Shown in pieces: positions 9,101-17,686 of a DNA stretch of 37,748 nt. The notes beneath the pieces were generated by a model. The model made no database searches, was not told where the DNA came from, and saw only the letters and a program-made list of their open reading frames with translations. How positions within the stretch are numbered: position 1 is the first letter of the stretch; each line of letters starts with the position of its first letter. This stretch comes from Enterobacterales bacterium (GTDB lineage Bacteria > Pseudomonadota > Gammaproteobacteria > Enterobacterales > Enterobacteriaceae). A program made the translations under genes and the position numbers. Location: the NCBI GenBank assembly GCA_015654925.1, contig JAATFX010000066.1, positions 1 through 37,748 of the forward strand. The letters run 5' to 3'.

Positions 9101-10777
9101 TTATTTCGCCAATTGCACGTGGGGCAGGCTGCCCACCAGGCCGTTGTAAATGTCGGGTTTAAAGCCGGTAACCCGCGCGCTGCTGGCGGAAAGAATGCTG
9201 CGGTAACCCAGCAGGATGACCGGCGGATCTTCCGCCAATACCTGGTAGAGCTGATGGTAGATAGGTTTGCGCTGGGCGTTGTCCAGGGTGGCGTTGGCCT
9301 GCTCCACCAGCTTATCCACCTGCGGATTGCTGTAGCCCAGTTTTGATTCGCGGGTCTGGAACTCGCGTACCCCGTCATGAGGGTCGTTCAGCGTGCTGGT
9401 GCTATAGGAAACCAAATCGAAATTACCGGTTTTCTGCCGCGCCAGCAGGGCGTTGAAATCCAGGACTTCCGGGCGCAGCTGGATGCCTATCTGGCGATAG
9501 TTTTCCTTGGCGATGGGCAACAGCGCATCGTTGAGCAATTTTTTCACCGCCAGTATGGTCAGTTCCAGCCGCTTGCCGTCTTTAACGCGAATACCGTCCG
9601 GACCGACCTTCCAGCCCGCGTCGTCCAGCAGATGTTTAGCCTTTTCCGGATTATAGGCGTAATCGTTGATGCCCTGCGGATCGTAAGCCCAGGAGATGGG
9701 CGCGATAGGCTCGTTGGCCACCTTGCCGTAGCCTTGGTAAACCACATTAATCAGCTTTTGTCGATCCAGCCCGTAAATCAGCGCCTGGCGCACGTTGACG
9801 TCCTGCAGCGCCGGACGTTTATGATTAAAACCCACCATACTGTAATCGCTGGAACCGTACAGATTGATGCTGGCGAAACCCAGTAATTGCAACTGTTCGA
9901 TATCATCCGGCTTGGAGGTGAAAGCGTCGTAATCGGTTTCGCCGGTCTGGAACAGCTGGAAATTGGTCGCGGGGTTGGTCACACGGTAGATGAAACGCGC
10001 CATCGGCGGCTGGCCGGCGAAGTAATTCGGGTTAGCGTGAAAACGAATCTCCTGGCCGGGGATATATTTTTCATAAATATAAGGACCATTGCCCAGCGGT
10101 TTGCCGTGCAGGGTACGCAGATAATCCAGCTTGCCGGGCTGGTAGCCCTTGCCGTAATAGGCTTTCGATAGCACCGGCCCACCGATGGTGGACAGGGTAG
10201 TGGCCCCCGGCTCGGTGGTGGTAATGCTGATGGTGCGCTGGTCAATCACTTTAAGACCGCTCACCGATTGGGCTTTGCCCGCTTTGTACTCCTCGCCGCC
10301 GGCGATATGGGCCAGGGTGATATCAAACTCGCCGTCGTAGGCCGGATCATAGAGCAGCGTCAGGGTAAAGGCGATATCCTCCGCGGTGAGCGGCGAACCG
10401 TCGCTATAAACCAGATTGGGCTTAAGCTTGATGGTATAGGTTTTATTATCCGCGCTGACGCTCCAGGATTCCGCCAGCTCCGGCACCAGCTTGCCCTGGC
10501 TGTCCCTGCCGATCAGGCGGGCGAAAATCACGTTGGTGACGTTCTCGTCCCAGCCGTTGGTGAAAAAATAAGGGTTGAAAATCCCCTGCGGCTCGGAGAT
10601 GCCGGCGACGATGGTATCCTTGCGCAACTGGGCGGCGGCTGGCACCAGGCTGGGATCGCTGGCGGGCGTAATGCCTTCCCCGAGGGTGGCGGCGCGCGCC
10701 GGCAGTGATAATAATACGCCGGTAATCACGGCCGCCAGGACCAGCTGACCTGCTAACGTGAACTGTTTATGCAACAT
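9101..10777 (-). CDS. Periplasmic peptide-type ABC solute-binding protein (SBP_bac_5)
   Basis: A 558-residue secreted binding protein. The signal peptide runs from MLHKQF through the hydrophobic stretch to LPARA before ATLGEG. The mature protein has SBP family 5 motifs: FARLIGRDSQGKLVPELAESW, YSDGSPLTAEDIAFTL, VRQALIYGLDRQKLI and YNPEKAKHLLDDAGW. I start it at the ATG at 10777 because the signal sequence begins there; the reading frame stays open further upstream but that part is not secretion-like. It opens the transporter operon and is divergent from avtA. The ligand (di- or oligopeptide, or another small molecule) is not determinable. Confidence 0.9.
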   Translation of the reverse strand: MLHKQFTLAGQLVLAAVITGVLLSLPARAATLGEGITPASDPSLVPAAAQLRKDTIVAGISEPQGIFNPYFFTNGWDENVTNVIFARLIGRDSQGKLVPELAESWSVSADNKTYTIKLKPNLVYSDGSPLTAEDIAFTLTLLYDPAYDGEFDITLAHIAGGEEYKAGKAQSVSGLKVIDQRTISITTTEPGATTLSTIGGPVLSKAYYGKGYQPGKLDYLRTLHGKPLGNGPYIYEKYIPGQEIRFHANPNYFAGQPPMARFIYRVTNPATNFQLFQTGETDYDAFTSKPDDIEQLQLLGFASINLYGSSDYSMVGFNHKRPALQDVNVRQALIYGLDRQKLINVVYQGYGKVANEPIAPISWAYDPQGINDYAYNPEKAKHLLDDAGWKVGPDGIRVKDGKRLELTILAVKKLLNDALLPIAKENYRQIGIQLRPEVLDFNALLARQKTGNFDLVSYSTSTLNDPHDGVREFQTRESKLGYSNPQVDKLVEQANATLDNAQRKPIYHQLYQVLAEDPPVILLGYRSILSASSARVTGFKPDIYNGLVGSLPHVQLAK

Positions 10778-10969
10778 ATTTGCCTGATACTCCAGAGAAA
10801 CGGCGTGCGGATGTCTGCACAATGCGGCAAAGGGTACATTTCGTATTGTTAATATGTCTAAGAATGAAATTATATTTCTTATAACTATTAGTAAAATAGG
10901 GGTTGCCTGACGCGGCCAAGGCGGTAAGGTATCATTCGGCTTTCGGTTAACAATATTCAAACAACTACT
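10778..10969. promoter_or_regulatory. Divergent AT-rich promoter region, ABC transporter operon / avtA
   Basis: A 192-bp gap between the binding protein gene and avtA with an AT-rich core around 10840-10900. On the minus strand a TATAAT hexamer lies inside the inverted repeat GAAATATAATTTC, but no good -35 precedes it at standard spacing. No recognisable operator was found. avtA lacks a strong Shine-Dalgarno sequence. Confidence 0.4.
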
Positions 10970-12229
10970 ATGACCTATTCGCTGTTCGGCAAAAAATTTA
11001 CCGCCCACTCCGGTATCAGCCAACTGATGGACGATATGAACGACGGCCTGCGCTCCCCGGATGCCATTATGCTCGGCGGCGGCAACCCGGCCGCGATCCC
11101 GGCCATGGACCGCTATTTTCAGGCGCTTTGCCAATCCATGCTCGACGATGGTTCGCTGTGCGAGGCGCTGTGCAACTACGACGGGCCGCAGGGTAAAAAC
11201 GCGCTGCTGAATGCGCTGGCGGGTTTACTGAGCCAGGAGCTGGGCTGGCCCCTTACCGCTAAGAACATCGCGCTGACCAACGGCAGTCAAAGCGCATTTT
11301 TTTATCTGTTCAACCTGTTTGCCGGCCGCAGCGGGGACGGCGCCCTGAAGCGGGTCCTGTTTCCCCTGGCGCCCGAATATCTGGGTTACGCCGATGCCGG
11401 GCTGGAGGACGATATGTTCGTCTCGGCCAAACCGACCATCGCCCACCTGCCGGACGGCCAGTTTAAATATCACGTGGATTTCGATCGGCTGAAGGTCAGC
11501 GACGATATCGGGCTGATTTGCGTATCCCGGCCCACCAATCCCACCGGCAATGTGATTACCGACCTGGAGCTGAAACGCCTGGATGACCTGGCCCGCCAGC
11601 ACCGGGTACCGTTATTGATTGATAATGCCTATGGCCTGCCCTTCCCGGGCATTATTTTCAGCCCGGCCGCTCCCCTGTGGAACCCGAATATTATCCTGTG
11701 CATGAGCCTGTCCAAGCTGGGACTGCCGGGGGCGCGCTGCGGGATCGTCATCGCCAGTGAAGCGACCATCGCCGCCGTGGGCAATATGAACGGCATTATC
11801 AGCCTGGCCCCGGGCGGCATCGGCCCCGCCCTGGCCGCCGAGATGATCGGCCGCGGCGATTTAATGCGGTTATCGAACACAGTTATCCGGCCCTTCTACC
11901 AGCAGCGGGTGGAGCAAACCATCGCCACCCTGCGCCGTTACCTGTCGCCGGAGCGGTGCCTGATCCATAAGCCCGAAGGGGCGATTTTTCTTTGGCTATG
12001 GTTCCAAAATTTACCCATTACCACCGAAGCGCTGTATCAGCGGCTTAAGCAGCGCGGCGTATTGATGGTGCCGGGCCACTATTTCTTTCCCGGCCTGGAA
12101 GGCGACTGGCCCCATACCCAGCAGTGCATGCGCATGAACTATGTGCCGGACGCCGATAAAATTGAACGCGGCATCGCCATCCTGGCCGAAGAGGTGGAGC
12201 GGGCCCATCGCGAGACGGTCCGCGGCTAG
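10970..12229 (+). CDS. avtA: Valine-pyruvate aminotransferase (transaminase C)
   Basis: A 419-residue fold-type I PLP aminotransferase that aligns with E. coli AvtA from the first residue (MTYSLFGKKFTAHSGI; IMLGGGNPA; CNYDGPQGK). LTNGSQSAFFYLFN binds the cofactor phosphate, SRPTNPTGN and DNAYG contact PLP, and SLSKLGLPGARCG carries the Schiff-base lysine. It interconverts valine plus pyruvate with 2-ketoisovalerate plus alanine, in alanine and branched-chain amino acid metabolism. It ends 16 bp before a terminator that serves the convergent ibpB. Confidence 0.95.
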   Translation: MTYSLFGKKFTAHSGISQLMDDMNDGLRSPDAIMLGGGNPAAIPAMDRYFQALCQSMLDDGSLCEALCNYDGPQGKNALLNALAGLLSQELGWPLTAKNIALTNGSQSAFFYLFNLFAGRSGDGALKRVLFPLAPEYLGYADAGLEDDMFVSAKPTIAHLPDGQFKYHVDFDRLKVSDDIGLICVSRPTNPTGNVITDLELKRLDDLARQHRVPLLIDNAYGLPFPGIIFSPAAPLWNPNIILCMSLSKLGLPGARCGIVIASEATIAAVGNMNGIISLAPGGIGPALAAEMIGRGDLMRLSNTVIRPFYQQRVEQTIATLRRYLSPERCLIHKPEGAIFLWLWFQNLPITTEALYQRLKQRGVLMVPGHYFFPGLEGDWPHTQQCMRMNYVPDADKIERGIAILAEEVERAHRETVRG

Positions 12230-12244
12230 CGGGGTCATTCAGAT

Positions 12245-12278
12245 AAAAAAAAGCCCGTGGCGGGTTTAAGCCACGGGC
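12245..12278 (-). terminator. Rho-independent terminator of ibpAB
   Basis: A perfect 9-bp stem GCCCGTGGC/GCCACGGGC (12253-12261 with 12270-12278) has an 8-base loop. On the minus strand it is followed by eight T (12252-12245). It ends ibpAB transcription; on the plus strand no T tract follows. Confidence 0.9.
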
Positions 12279-12300
12279 GTTGAGCGATCGGCGAGACCGA

Positions 12301-12798
12301 TTATTGCTGGCCGGCCTGGGCCGGTTCTGCCTGAGCCGGTTCTGCCTGGGCGGTTTCGCCCTGGTGTTCCAGCACCTTCTGCTGGCTGGCGCTGGTAATG
12401 GCGATGGTGCGCGGCTGCTGGGATTCGGGCACATGACGTTCCAAATCGATATGCAACAGGCCATTGACGAACTCCGCCTGGGCCACCGACATATGTTCCG
12501 CCAGGGTAAAGCTCAGGGTGAACTCTTTGCGCACCAGGCCCTGATGCAGATATTCCACCTGGCGTTCCGGCTGCTGGGGTTTACCCGAGATGCCCAGGCG
12601 AGGCCCTTCCACTTCGATATTCAATTCTTCTTGTTTAAAACCAGCCAGCGCCAGAGTGATGCGATAATGATTATCGTCGCTCTTTTCAATGTTGTAGGGA
12701 GGGAAACCGAACGCTTCCTGATTACCCTGCATATTGCTGGCTAATTTATCAAAACCAATCCACTGACGCAGCAGCGGTGACAGATCGTAGTTACGCAT
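12301..12798 (-). CDS. ibpB: Small heat-shock protein IbpB with extended C-terminal tail
   Basis: A 165-residue member of the Hsp20/alpha-crystallin family that aligns with E. coli IbpB from [19 protein letters not shown] through [23 protein letters not shown] and [15 protein letters not shown]. It acts as an ATP-independent holdase that co-assembles with IbpA on aggregates for handover to DnaK/ClpB. The start at 12798 has an AAGGGG site upstream and matches the family N terminus. E. coli IbpB has, as I recall, 142 residues; here about 25 extra residues follow the IAI (IxI-type) motif and end in AQAEP pentapeptide repeats. Confidence 0.95.
   Translation of the reverse strand: MRNYDLSPLLRQWIGFDKLASNMQGNQEAFGFPPYNIEKSDDNHYRITLALAGFKQEELNIEVEGPRLGISGKPQQPERQVEYLHQGLVRKEFTLSFTLAEHMSVAQAEFVNGLLHIDLERHVPESQQPRTIAITSASQQKVLEHQGETAQAEPAQAEPAQAGQQ
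12316..12351 (-). repeat. ibpB: 15-bp tandem repeats encoding the AQAEP tail of IbpB
   Basis: Two near-identical 15-base units (12316-12330 and 12331-12345, one base different) and the start of a third encode [12 protein letters not shown] plus the related end AQAGQQ. They lie directly before the stop codon. Confidence 0.8.
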
Positions 12799-12832
12799 AA
12801 TATTTACCCCTTCTATGAAGCGAGATCGTTCG

Positions 12833-12849
12833 CCCAACCTTAGGTTGGG
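12833..12849. other. Inverted repeat in the ibpA-ibpB gap
   Basis: CCCAACC-TTA-GGTTGGG forms a 7-bp stem with a three-base loop, 35 bp before ibpB. There is no T tract, so it is more likely an mRNA-processing, stabilising or 5'-UTR structure for ibpB than a terminator. Confidence 0.6.
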
Positions 12850-12911
12850 TTAGCCCCCGGTTACGGCGGGCAGACGTTATTACAGTTACGTGGCGGTTTG
12901 CCACGACCGGT

Positions 12912-13325
12912 TTATTTGATTTCGATGCGGCGCGGTTTCAGCATTTCCGGCACCACTCGTTCTAAATCGATATAAAGCAGGCCATTTTCCAGATTGGCGC
13001 CTATAATTTGAATATGCTCGGCCAGCTGGAATTTACGTTCGAAATTACGTTCGGCGATGCCCTGATATAAATAGTTGCGCTCTGCGGGTTCCTGAGCATG
13101 GGCGCCTTTCACCGTCAATAAATTATCATGGGCGGTAATATCCAGCTCATGTTCGGCGAATCCGGCGACGGCGATGGCAATGCGGTATTGGTTTTCATTG
13201 ACCAATTCGACATTATAGGGAGGGTAACCACCGTTACTCTGGCTTTGCCCCGCTTCCAGCAAATTCACCAGGCGGTCAAAACCAATGGCGGAGCGATATA
13301 GTGGTGAAAAATCAAAGTTACGCAT
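12912..13325 (-). CDS. ibpA: Small heat-shock protein IbpA
   Basis: A 137-residue Hsp20 family protein, the same length as E. coli IbpA. It begins [19 protein letters not shown] and has the alpha-crystallin core ([62 protein letters not shown]) and the C-terminal IEI motif. It binds unfolding proteins and, with IbpB, loosens aggregates for ClpB/DnaK. GGAGG at 13332-13336 is six bases from the ATG and is probably masked at low temperature by the leader. It is first in the ibpA-ibpB operon, 113 bp before ibpB. Confidence 0.97.
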   Translation of the reverse strand: MRNFDFSPLYRSAIGFDRLVNLLEAGQSQSNGGYPPYNVELVNENQYRIAIAVAGFAEHELDITAHDNLLTVKGAHAQEPAERNYLYQGIAERNFERKFQLAEHIQIIGANLENGLLYIDLERVVPEMLKPRRIEIK

Positions 13326-13427
13326 AAAAAGCCTCCAACGTTCAGCGAGGTGACAAACAACCTTCCGGATGGACAGGTCAGCGACCGGAATACCCTTACG
13401 GCATACTCTTTTATGGTCACAGTATTA
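13326..13427 (-). ncRNA. Candidate ROSE-type RNA thermometer in the ibpA leader
   Basis: The roughly 100-base leader between the sigma32 promoter and ibpA can fold. In transcript sense, CCUC (13350-13347) pairs with GAGG of the Shine-Dalgarno, next to an opposed G-G pair. The strand contains UCGCU, matching the U(U/C)GCU motif of ROSE elements. A further stem joins TTCCGG (13363-13368) with CCGGAA (13385-13390). ROSE-like thermometers upstream of ibpA are established in gamma-proteobacteria. Folding was done by eye only. Confidence 0.65.
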
Positions 13428-13455
13428 AAATGGCGTCGCCGATGGGCTTTTCAAG
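13428..13455 (-). promoter_or_regulatory. Sigma32 (RpoH) heat-shock promoter of ibpAB
   Basis: On the minus strand CTTGAAA (13449-13455) is followed after 13 bases by CGCCATTT (13428-13435), against the consensus CTTGAAA-N11-16-CCCCATNT. An A8T8 tract (13468-13483) lies just upstream and is likely curved. The rest of this 300-bp gap before yidQ shows no other clear signal. Confidence 0.88.
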
Positions 13456-13625
13456 GGGGGAAATAAGAAAAAAAATTTTTTTTGAACAAAATCTGCAAGT
13501 CGCAAACGAGATATCCATTACACTGAAAGCCAATAAGCGGCATGCTTATCAATGTGAATAATAATGAGCGGGATGCTTGGCCGTCGTGAGTAAAAAAACA
13601 GCAACCATACGGATGCATCGGGATT

Positions 13626-13991
13626 ATGTTTAAAAAGACACTGTTAAAAAAATCACTACTCCTGTTTACGGCGGGTTGTGCATTGGCGAGCAGCACCGGA
13701 TGCTCAAGCGTAATGACCCATACCGGGGCCAACCAGGGTTATTACCCCGGCACCCGCGCCAGCATGAGAATGCTGCAGGATAAAGATACCAGTTGGGGCA
13801 TGATGCCGCTGGCGGCCATAGACCTGCCCTTCTCGGCGGTGCTCGATACCGTGCTGCTGCCTTATGACTATCTGCGCAGGGATAGCGATAAAACGCTAGA
13901 ATCCCCCCACGAGCGCATGCTGCACGGCGCTCCCCCCCAGCCCAAACAGCACAAATCCCATGCCGCCCGCGCTTCGGCACAGGCAAAATAA
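13626..13991 (+). CDS. yidQ: YceK/YidQ family (DUF1375) lipoprotein
   Basis: A 121-residue probable lipoprotein. A basic N terminus and hydrophobic stretch lead to SSTGC, placing the acylated cysteine at residue 26. The mature core CSSVMTHTGANQGYYPGTRAS, then WGMMPLAAIDLPFSAVLDTVLLPYDYLRRD, matches E. coli YidQ closely. The tail is rich in His, Lys, Ala and Gln. It is divergent from ibpA, as in E. coli. The function of the family is not known. The Shine-Dalgarno is weak (GGGA before the ATG). Confidence 0.88.
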   Translation: MFKKTLLKKSLLLFTAGCALASSTGCSSVMTHTGANQGYYPGTRASMRMLQDKDTSWGMMPLAAIDLPFSAVLDTVLLPYDYLRRDSDKTLESPHERMLHGAPPQPKQHKSHAARASAQAK

Positions 13992-14053
13992 CCGGCCGCG
14001 AGTCCACGCCGGTCGACGCGGCCATGCGGTGGTCCGCCACCCGGCGTAAGCCG

Positions 14054-15061
14054 TCAAAAGGCCGCGCGCCGGCGGTGGGTCAAGGTCATGGGAATCACCG
14101 ATTTTCCGGGCGCCGCGTCCCCTTCAATCGCCAATTGCATGGCCTGGAAAGCATGCTCGACCCAGGCATTCTCGTTTTGCCCCATCGACCAGGTATTATT
14201 GGGTAGAAAGCCCAGCATCGGGTGCTCATCGAAGGTACCGATATTAATATCGGCCGGGATATAGCCATAATGCTGCCGCACTACGCTCAGCGCCCCTTCC
14301 AGCACCGGCAGCGATGAAGCGATAAATGCCGGCGGGGCATCCTGGTGCAGCTCAAAAAAACGCTGCATCAGCCATTCCCCGTCCTCGCGCCGGTTATGCT
14401 GAGCGGCCAGCACCCACGACTGGTTTTCGGCAATGCCCTGGCCGGCCAGCACGCCGGTAAAACCCAGCAAACGCTGTTGTATCGTCGGCTGTTGAATATC
14501 TCCCGCCATAAAAAACAGCGGCAGTTTACCGGCATCGAGCATCGCATGGGTTAACTGCGCGCTGCCATTGACGTTGTCACTGACCACCAGCGCCACCTCG
14601 CTATCGCTAAAATCGCGATCGAGAAACACCAGCGGTTTGGTAAAACGCTTAAGGTGATGATTTTGCGCCTGTAATGAACACGGCACCACGAATAGCCCGT
14701 CCACGTTGCGCTCGCGCATGGTTTCCACCAGCGTGTTTTCGCGCTCGGTATCGCTGTAAGTGCAACTGGTGGTCAACTGATATCCTGCTTCACGGCAGCG
14801 GATCTCCAGCTTTTCCGCCAGCGTCGAAAAAAACAGGTTGGATAAGCGCGGAACGATCAGTCCCAGAGTATCGGTTTTATTCAGTTTCAGGCTGCGGGCG
14901 GCGTGGTTGATGGTGTAACCGTATTCGTTGACATAAGCGTCTATCCGGGCCTGCGTTTTAACGCTGATCCGGTATTGCCGCGCTTTGCCGTTAAGCACCA
15001 GCCGGACGGTGGTGATGGAGATCCCTAACGCTTTGGCAATCTGCTCTACGGTCTTGGCCAT
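14054..15061 (-). CDS. LacI/GalR-family repressor, FruR/ScrR-like subgroup
   Basis: A 335-residue regulator. The N-terminal helix-turn-helix MAKTVEQIAKALGISITTVRLVLNGKARQYRIS carries the NGKAxQYR signature shared with Cra (FruR) and ScrR. A periplasmic-binding-like effector domain follows (LGLIVPRLSNLFFSTLAEKLE; VVSDNVNGSAQLTHAML; NIGTFDEHPMLGFL). I start it at the ATG at 15061; an in-frame TTG at 15094 is also possible. A predicted operator (15115-15134) just upstream matches the one before the FGGY kinase at 20972-20991. It is therefore likely the autoregulated local repressor of the operon ending at 15210. The effector is probably a phosphorylated intermediate, which is inference. Confidence 0.87.
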   Translation of the reverse strand: MAKTVEQIAKALGISITTVRLVLNGKARQYRISVKTQARIDAYVNEYGYTINHAARSLKLNKTDTLGLIVPRLSNLFFSTLAEKLEIRCREAGYQLTTSCTYSDTERENTLVETMRERNVDGLFVVPCSLQAQNHHLKRFTKPLVFLDRDFSDSEVALVVSDNVNGSAQLTHAMLDAGKLPLFFMAGDIQQPTIQQRLLGFTGVLAGQGIAENQSWVLAAQHNRREDGEWLMQRFFELHQDAPPAFIASSLPVLEGALSVVRQHYGYIPADINIGTFDEHPMLGFLPNNTWSMGQNENAWVEHAFQAMQLAIEGDAAPGKSVIPMTLTHRRRAAF

Positions 15062-15114
15062 CTTACGGTGAGTCCTGTCATAATAATCTTTCAAGATAGC
15101 GCAGTATAGCGGAC

Positions 15115-15134
15115 TGGCTAACTCGAATCAGCGG
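15115..15134. promoter_or_regulatory. Predicted autoregulatory operator of the LacI-family repressor
   Basis: TGGCTAACTCGAATCAGCGG has the palindromic core GCTaAcTCGAaTcAGC. It shares 15 of 20 bases with the 20-bp operator at 20972-20991 read on the opposite strand. It lies about 55 bp before the repressor start codon. Confidence 0.65.
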
Positions 15135-15209
15135 ATAATTACACAGAACGGGGATTCCGCCAGCCGGCCGCGGTTTAACGACGGCGTGCTGGCGGCGGTT
15201 ACGGTGAAA

Positions 15210-16568
15210 TCAATGGTCCAGGGTCAAGTCGCGGCGGGAGGTTTCCGGGGCGCGCCAGGCGGCGTAGGCGGCCACCAGGGCGGCAACCACCACATAGGTC
15301 GCCACATAAGACCAGTCATCATGGTCCAGGGCGGTCAGACCCTTGGCGATAAACGGGGTAAATCCGCCGGCGACAATCGCGCCGAGCTGGGCGCCGATGG
15401 AGGCGCCGCTATAGCGCACTTTGGGCCCGAACAGCTCGGTAAAAAAGGCCGGCTGCACCGCGTTAATGGAATTATGGGCGATATTGATCAGCAGGATATA
15501 TCCCAGCACCATCAGGCCAAAGGAACCACTTTCCAGCAGCCAAAAAAATGGGAACGCCATGGCGGCGGCGCAAAGCGCGCCGAAAATATAAATGGGCCGG
15601 CGGCCAACTTTATCGGATAACGACCCAAAAAACGCATGCATGGGGAATGCCAGCACGCAGGTGGCCATGACGACATTAAGCATGGTTTGCTTATCTACGC
15701 CCAGCTGCGACGTGGCGTAGGACACGGCGAACACCGTGGCCATGAAAAAGGGCACGCTTTCGGCAAAACGCAGCACCATAATCAGCAGGATACTGCGCCA
15801 TTGGTGGCGCACCACCTGCACCACGGGGCTGCTGGTCTTTTCCTCCACCGCCGCGGGATTGAGCTGCTCGCGTTGCTGTTCGCGCTGTTGCACCGCTTTG
15901 AATACCGGCGTTTCATCAAGACGGCGGCGCATATACAACCCGACCAGCACCAGGGCGAAACTCAGCATAAAAGGAATCCGCCAGCCCCAGGAAAACAGCT
16001 GGTCTTCCGGCAGCATGGTGATCAAGGCAAAGATACCGGTGGCCAATAGCTGACCGGAAAAGCCGCCGGTTTGCGGAATCGCCCCCAACAGACCGCGGCG
16101 ATTGGCCGGCGCGCTTTCCACCACCATCAGCATGGCGCCGCCCCACTCGCCGCCCACCAGGAATCCCTGGATAAACCGCAGCAGCACCAGCAGGATCGGC
16201 GCCCATACGCCGATTTGCGCCCAGGTCGGCAGACAGCCGATCAGAAACGTCGCCACGCCCATGCCGCCCAAGGTAATCATCAGGGTATATTTGCGCCCGA
16301 GGGTATCGCCCATATGGCCGAAGAATATGCCCCCCAGCGGACGGGCGATAAACCCGACGCCAAAGGTGGCGAACGAGGCCAGCATAGCGGCCAATGGACT
16401 GATGGTCGGAAAGAAAATCTTGCCGAATATCAGGGCGCTGGCCAGGCCGTAGAGCAGGAAATCATAAAACTCAATGGTATTGCCGATCCAACTGGATATC
16501 ACCACCCGGCGGATATTGGATCGATCGAGCACCGTTCGCTGTTGTGATATATCAAGAGAAATAGACAT
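15210..16568 (-). CDS. MFS transporter of the metabolite:H+ symporter (MHS) family
   Basis: A 452-residue polytopic inner-membrane protein. VVISSWIGNTIEFYDFLLYG in helix 1 and FGVGFIARPLGGIFFGHMGDTLGRK between helices 2 and 3 are hallmarks of the MHS branch (ShiA, KgtP, ProP relatives). RFIQGFLVGGEWGGAML marks helix 4. AGGA five bases before the ATG at 16568 decides the start. MHS carriers usually move organic acids or betaines with protons, which is unexpected beside a sugar kinase and a ketol-isomerase and suggests an anionic or polyol-acid substrate. It lies 167 bp after the DapA-family gene with a hairpin in the gap. Confidence 0.87.
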   Translation of the reverse strand: MSISLDISQQRTVLDRSNIRRVVISSWIGNTIEFYDFLLYGLASALIFGKIFFPTISPLAAMLASFATFGVGFIARPLGGIFFGHMGDTLGRKYTLMITLGGMGVATFLIGCLPTWAQIGVWAPILLVLLRFIQGFLVGGEWGGAMLMVVESAPANRRGLLGAIPQTGGFSGQLLATGIFALITMLPEDQLFSWGWRIPFMLSFALVLVGLYMRRRLDETPVFKAVQQREQQREQLNPAAVEEKTSSPVVQVVRHQWRSILLIMVLRFAESVPFFMATVFAVSYATSQLGVDKQTMLNVVMATCVLAFPMHAFFGSLSDKVGRRPIYIFGALCAAAMAFPFFWLLESGSFGLMVLGYILLINIAHNSINAVQPAFFTELFGPKVRYSGASIGAQLGAIVAGGFTPFIAKGLTALDHDDWSYVATYVVVAALVAAYAAWRAPETSRRDLTLDH

Positions 16569-16620
16569 GATGTTCCTCATTTATTTTCTGTCGTGCCGGG
16601 GCACGGCATATTATGGGATG

Positions 16621-16642
16621 GTGGCGCGTGTTATCGCGCCAC
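16621..16642. other. Intercistronic hairpin before the MHS transporter gene
   Basis: GTGGCGCG-TGTTAT-CGCGCCAC is a perfect 8-bp GC-rich stem with a six-base loop and no T tract on either strand. It may stabilise or process the operon mRNA, or set the transporter's expression. Confidence 0.6.
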
Positions 16643-16735
16643 GAACGTAGGGCAAAGAACGTCTTAAAACTCTCGTCGGCACTCCCCGGTAGAGATCCGC
16701 GGCATTATTCGCGCCGGGTGATGGCCGGCACTGGG

Positions 16736-17686
16736 TCAAGCGCGTTGGTCCATCAGCCGCCGTTGCCACCTCTCCCCCAGGCGCGCCATGCTGTCCACCG
16801 CCGCCGGGAAAAAACCGTCGTTAAAAACGCCGGCGCCGCGTACCCGGCACCGTAGGGTGGCGAAATTGCCCAATCGCTGCTGCCAATATTTCGCGCAGAT
16901 GGGATAATCCAGGGTTTCAATCAGCGCCGCCGTGGACAGGTAATCGGCCAGCTCCTGCGCCAGTTGAGGCTCGCGGCGCCAGTTTTCATACAGCCAGACA
17001 TAGAGATCGGGGTGGAAATTGGCCATTACCCCGCTGTAGGCCTGGCAGCCTTCCTGCCAGGAAGTCAGCAGGGTCTGGCTGTTGGCGTTGGCCAGATGTA
17101 AATCCGAGCCCTGCGCCAGCGCCAGGCGGCGCGCCATGGTCGGCAAATGGCAACTGGTATCCTTGATAAAGGTGTAGCGATCGCTTTGGGCGCACCAGGC
17201 CACGGTCTCATCGGACAGCAGGCGTTTATAGGGCCACGGGCATTCATAGATCCCCAGGTCCAGCGCCTGCGGCAGTTGTTCCGTCAATTGCCGCAGGGTA
17301 TCAAGCATGTGCTCATCGCCTTCTCCCGGCAGCGCCAGCCGGTTGCTGATCAGGATCAGCGCGTCAATACCGGTCTGGGCCATGGCGCCTAGCTGTTCCA
17401 CCTGTTGGCTCGGGCCGCTGGCGGTATGGCCTGACGCCACGATCGGCACGCGCCCGCCCACTTGATCGACGATGCGGCTCACTAACCGGCGCGATTCTTT
17501 ATCGCTGAGGAAAAACATCTCGCTCGACTGGCAGGCGGCGAACAGGCCGTGCACCCCCGCCGCCAGGTACCACTCCACCAGTTTTTCCAGCGAGTCCCAG
17601 TCAATTTCCCCGCGCTCGTCAAAGGGCGTTAGCATCACCGGCCAGATACCGGTATATTTTTGCGCGTCCCGCGGCTGCCGCGTCAT
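16736..17686 (-). CDS. DapA/DHDPS-family lyase or aldolase, substrate unknown
   Basis: A 316-residue TIM-barrel protein of the dihydrodipicolinate synthase / N-acetylneuraminate lyase family. GIWPVMLTPFDERGEIDW opens the barrel. CQSSE (residues 52-56) stands where the family has GTTGE, Tyr147 lies in YECPWPYK, and the Schiff-base Lys is Lys175 in YTFIKDTSC. These enzymes add or remove pyruvate-like units through an imine. The family also includes sugar-acid aldolases and dehydratases. The changed substrate-pocket motifs argue against true DapA. The start overlaps the isomerase stop by four bases (ATGA), so it is co-translated in the FGGY operon. Confidence 0.85.
   Translation of the reverse strand: MTRQPRDAQKYTGIWPVMLTPFDERGEIDWDSLEKLVEWYLAAGVHGLFAACQSSEMFFLSDKESRRLVSRIVDQVGGRVPIVASGHTASGPSQQVEQLGAMAQTGIDALILISNRLALPGEGDEHMLDTLRQLTEQLPQALDLGIYECPWPYKRLLSDETVAWCAQSDRYTFIKDTSCHLPTMARRLALAQGSDLHLANANSQTLLTSWQEGCQAYSGVMANFHPDLYVWLYENWRREPQLAQELADYLSTAALIETLDYPICAKYWQQRLGNFATLRCRVRGAGVFNDGFFPAAVDSMARLGERWQRRLMDQRA

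Noticed and set aside
10778..11134. Upstream extension of the solute-binding protein reading frame
   Set aside because: The frame is open but the signal peptide begins at 10777 and the extension runs into the avtA coding region on the other strand.
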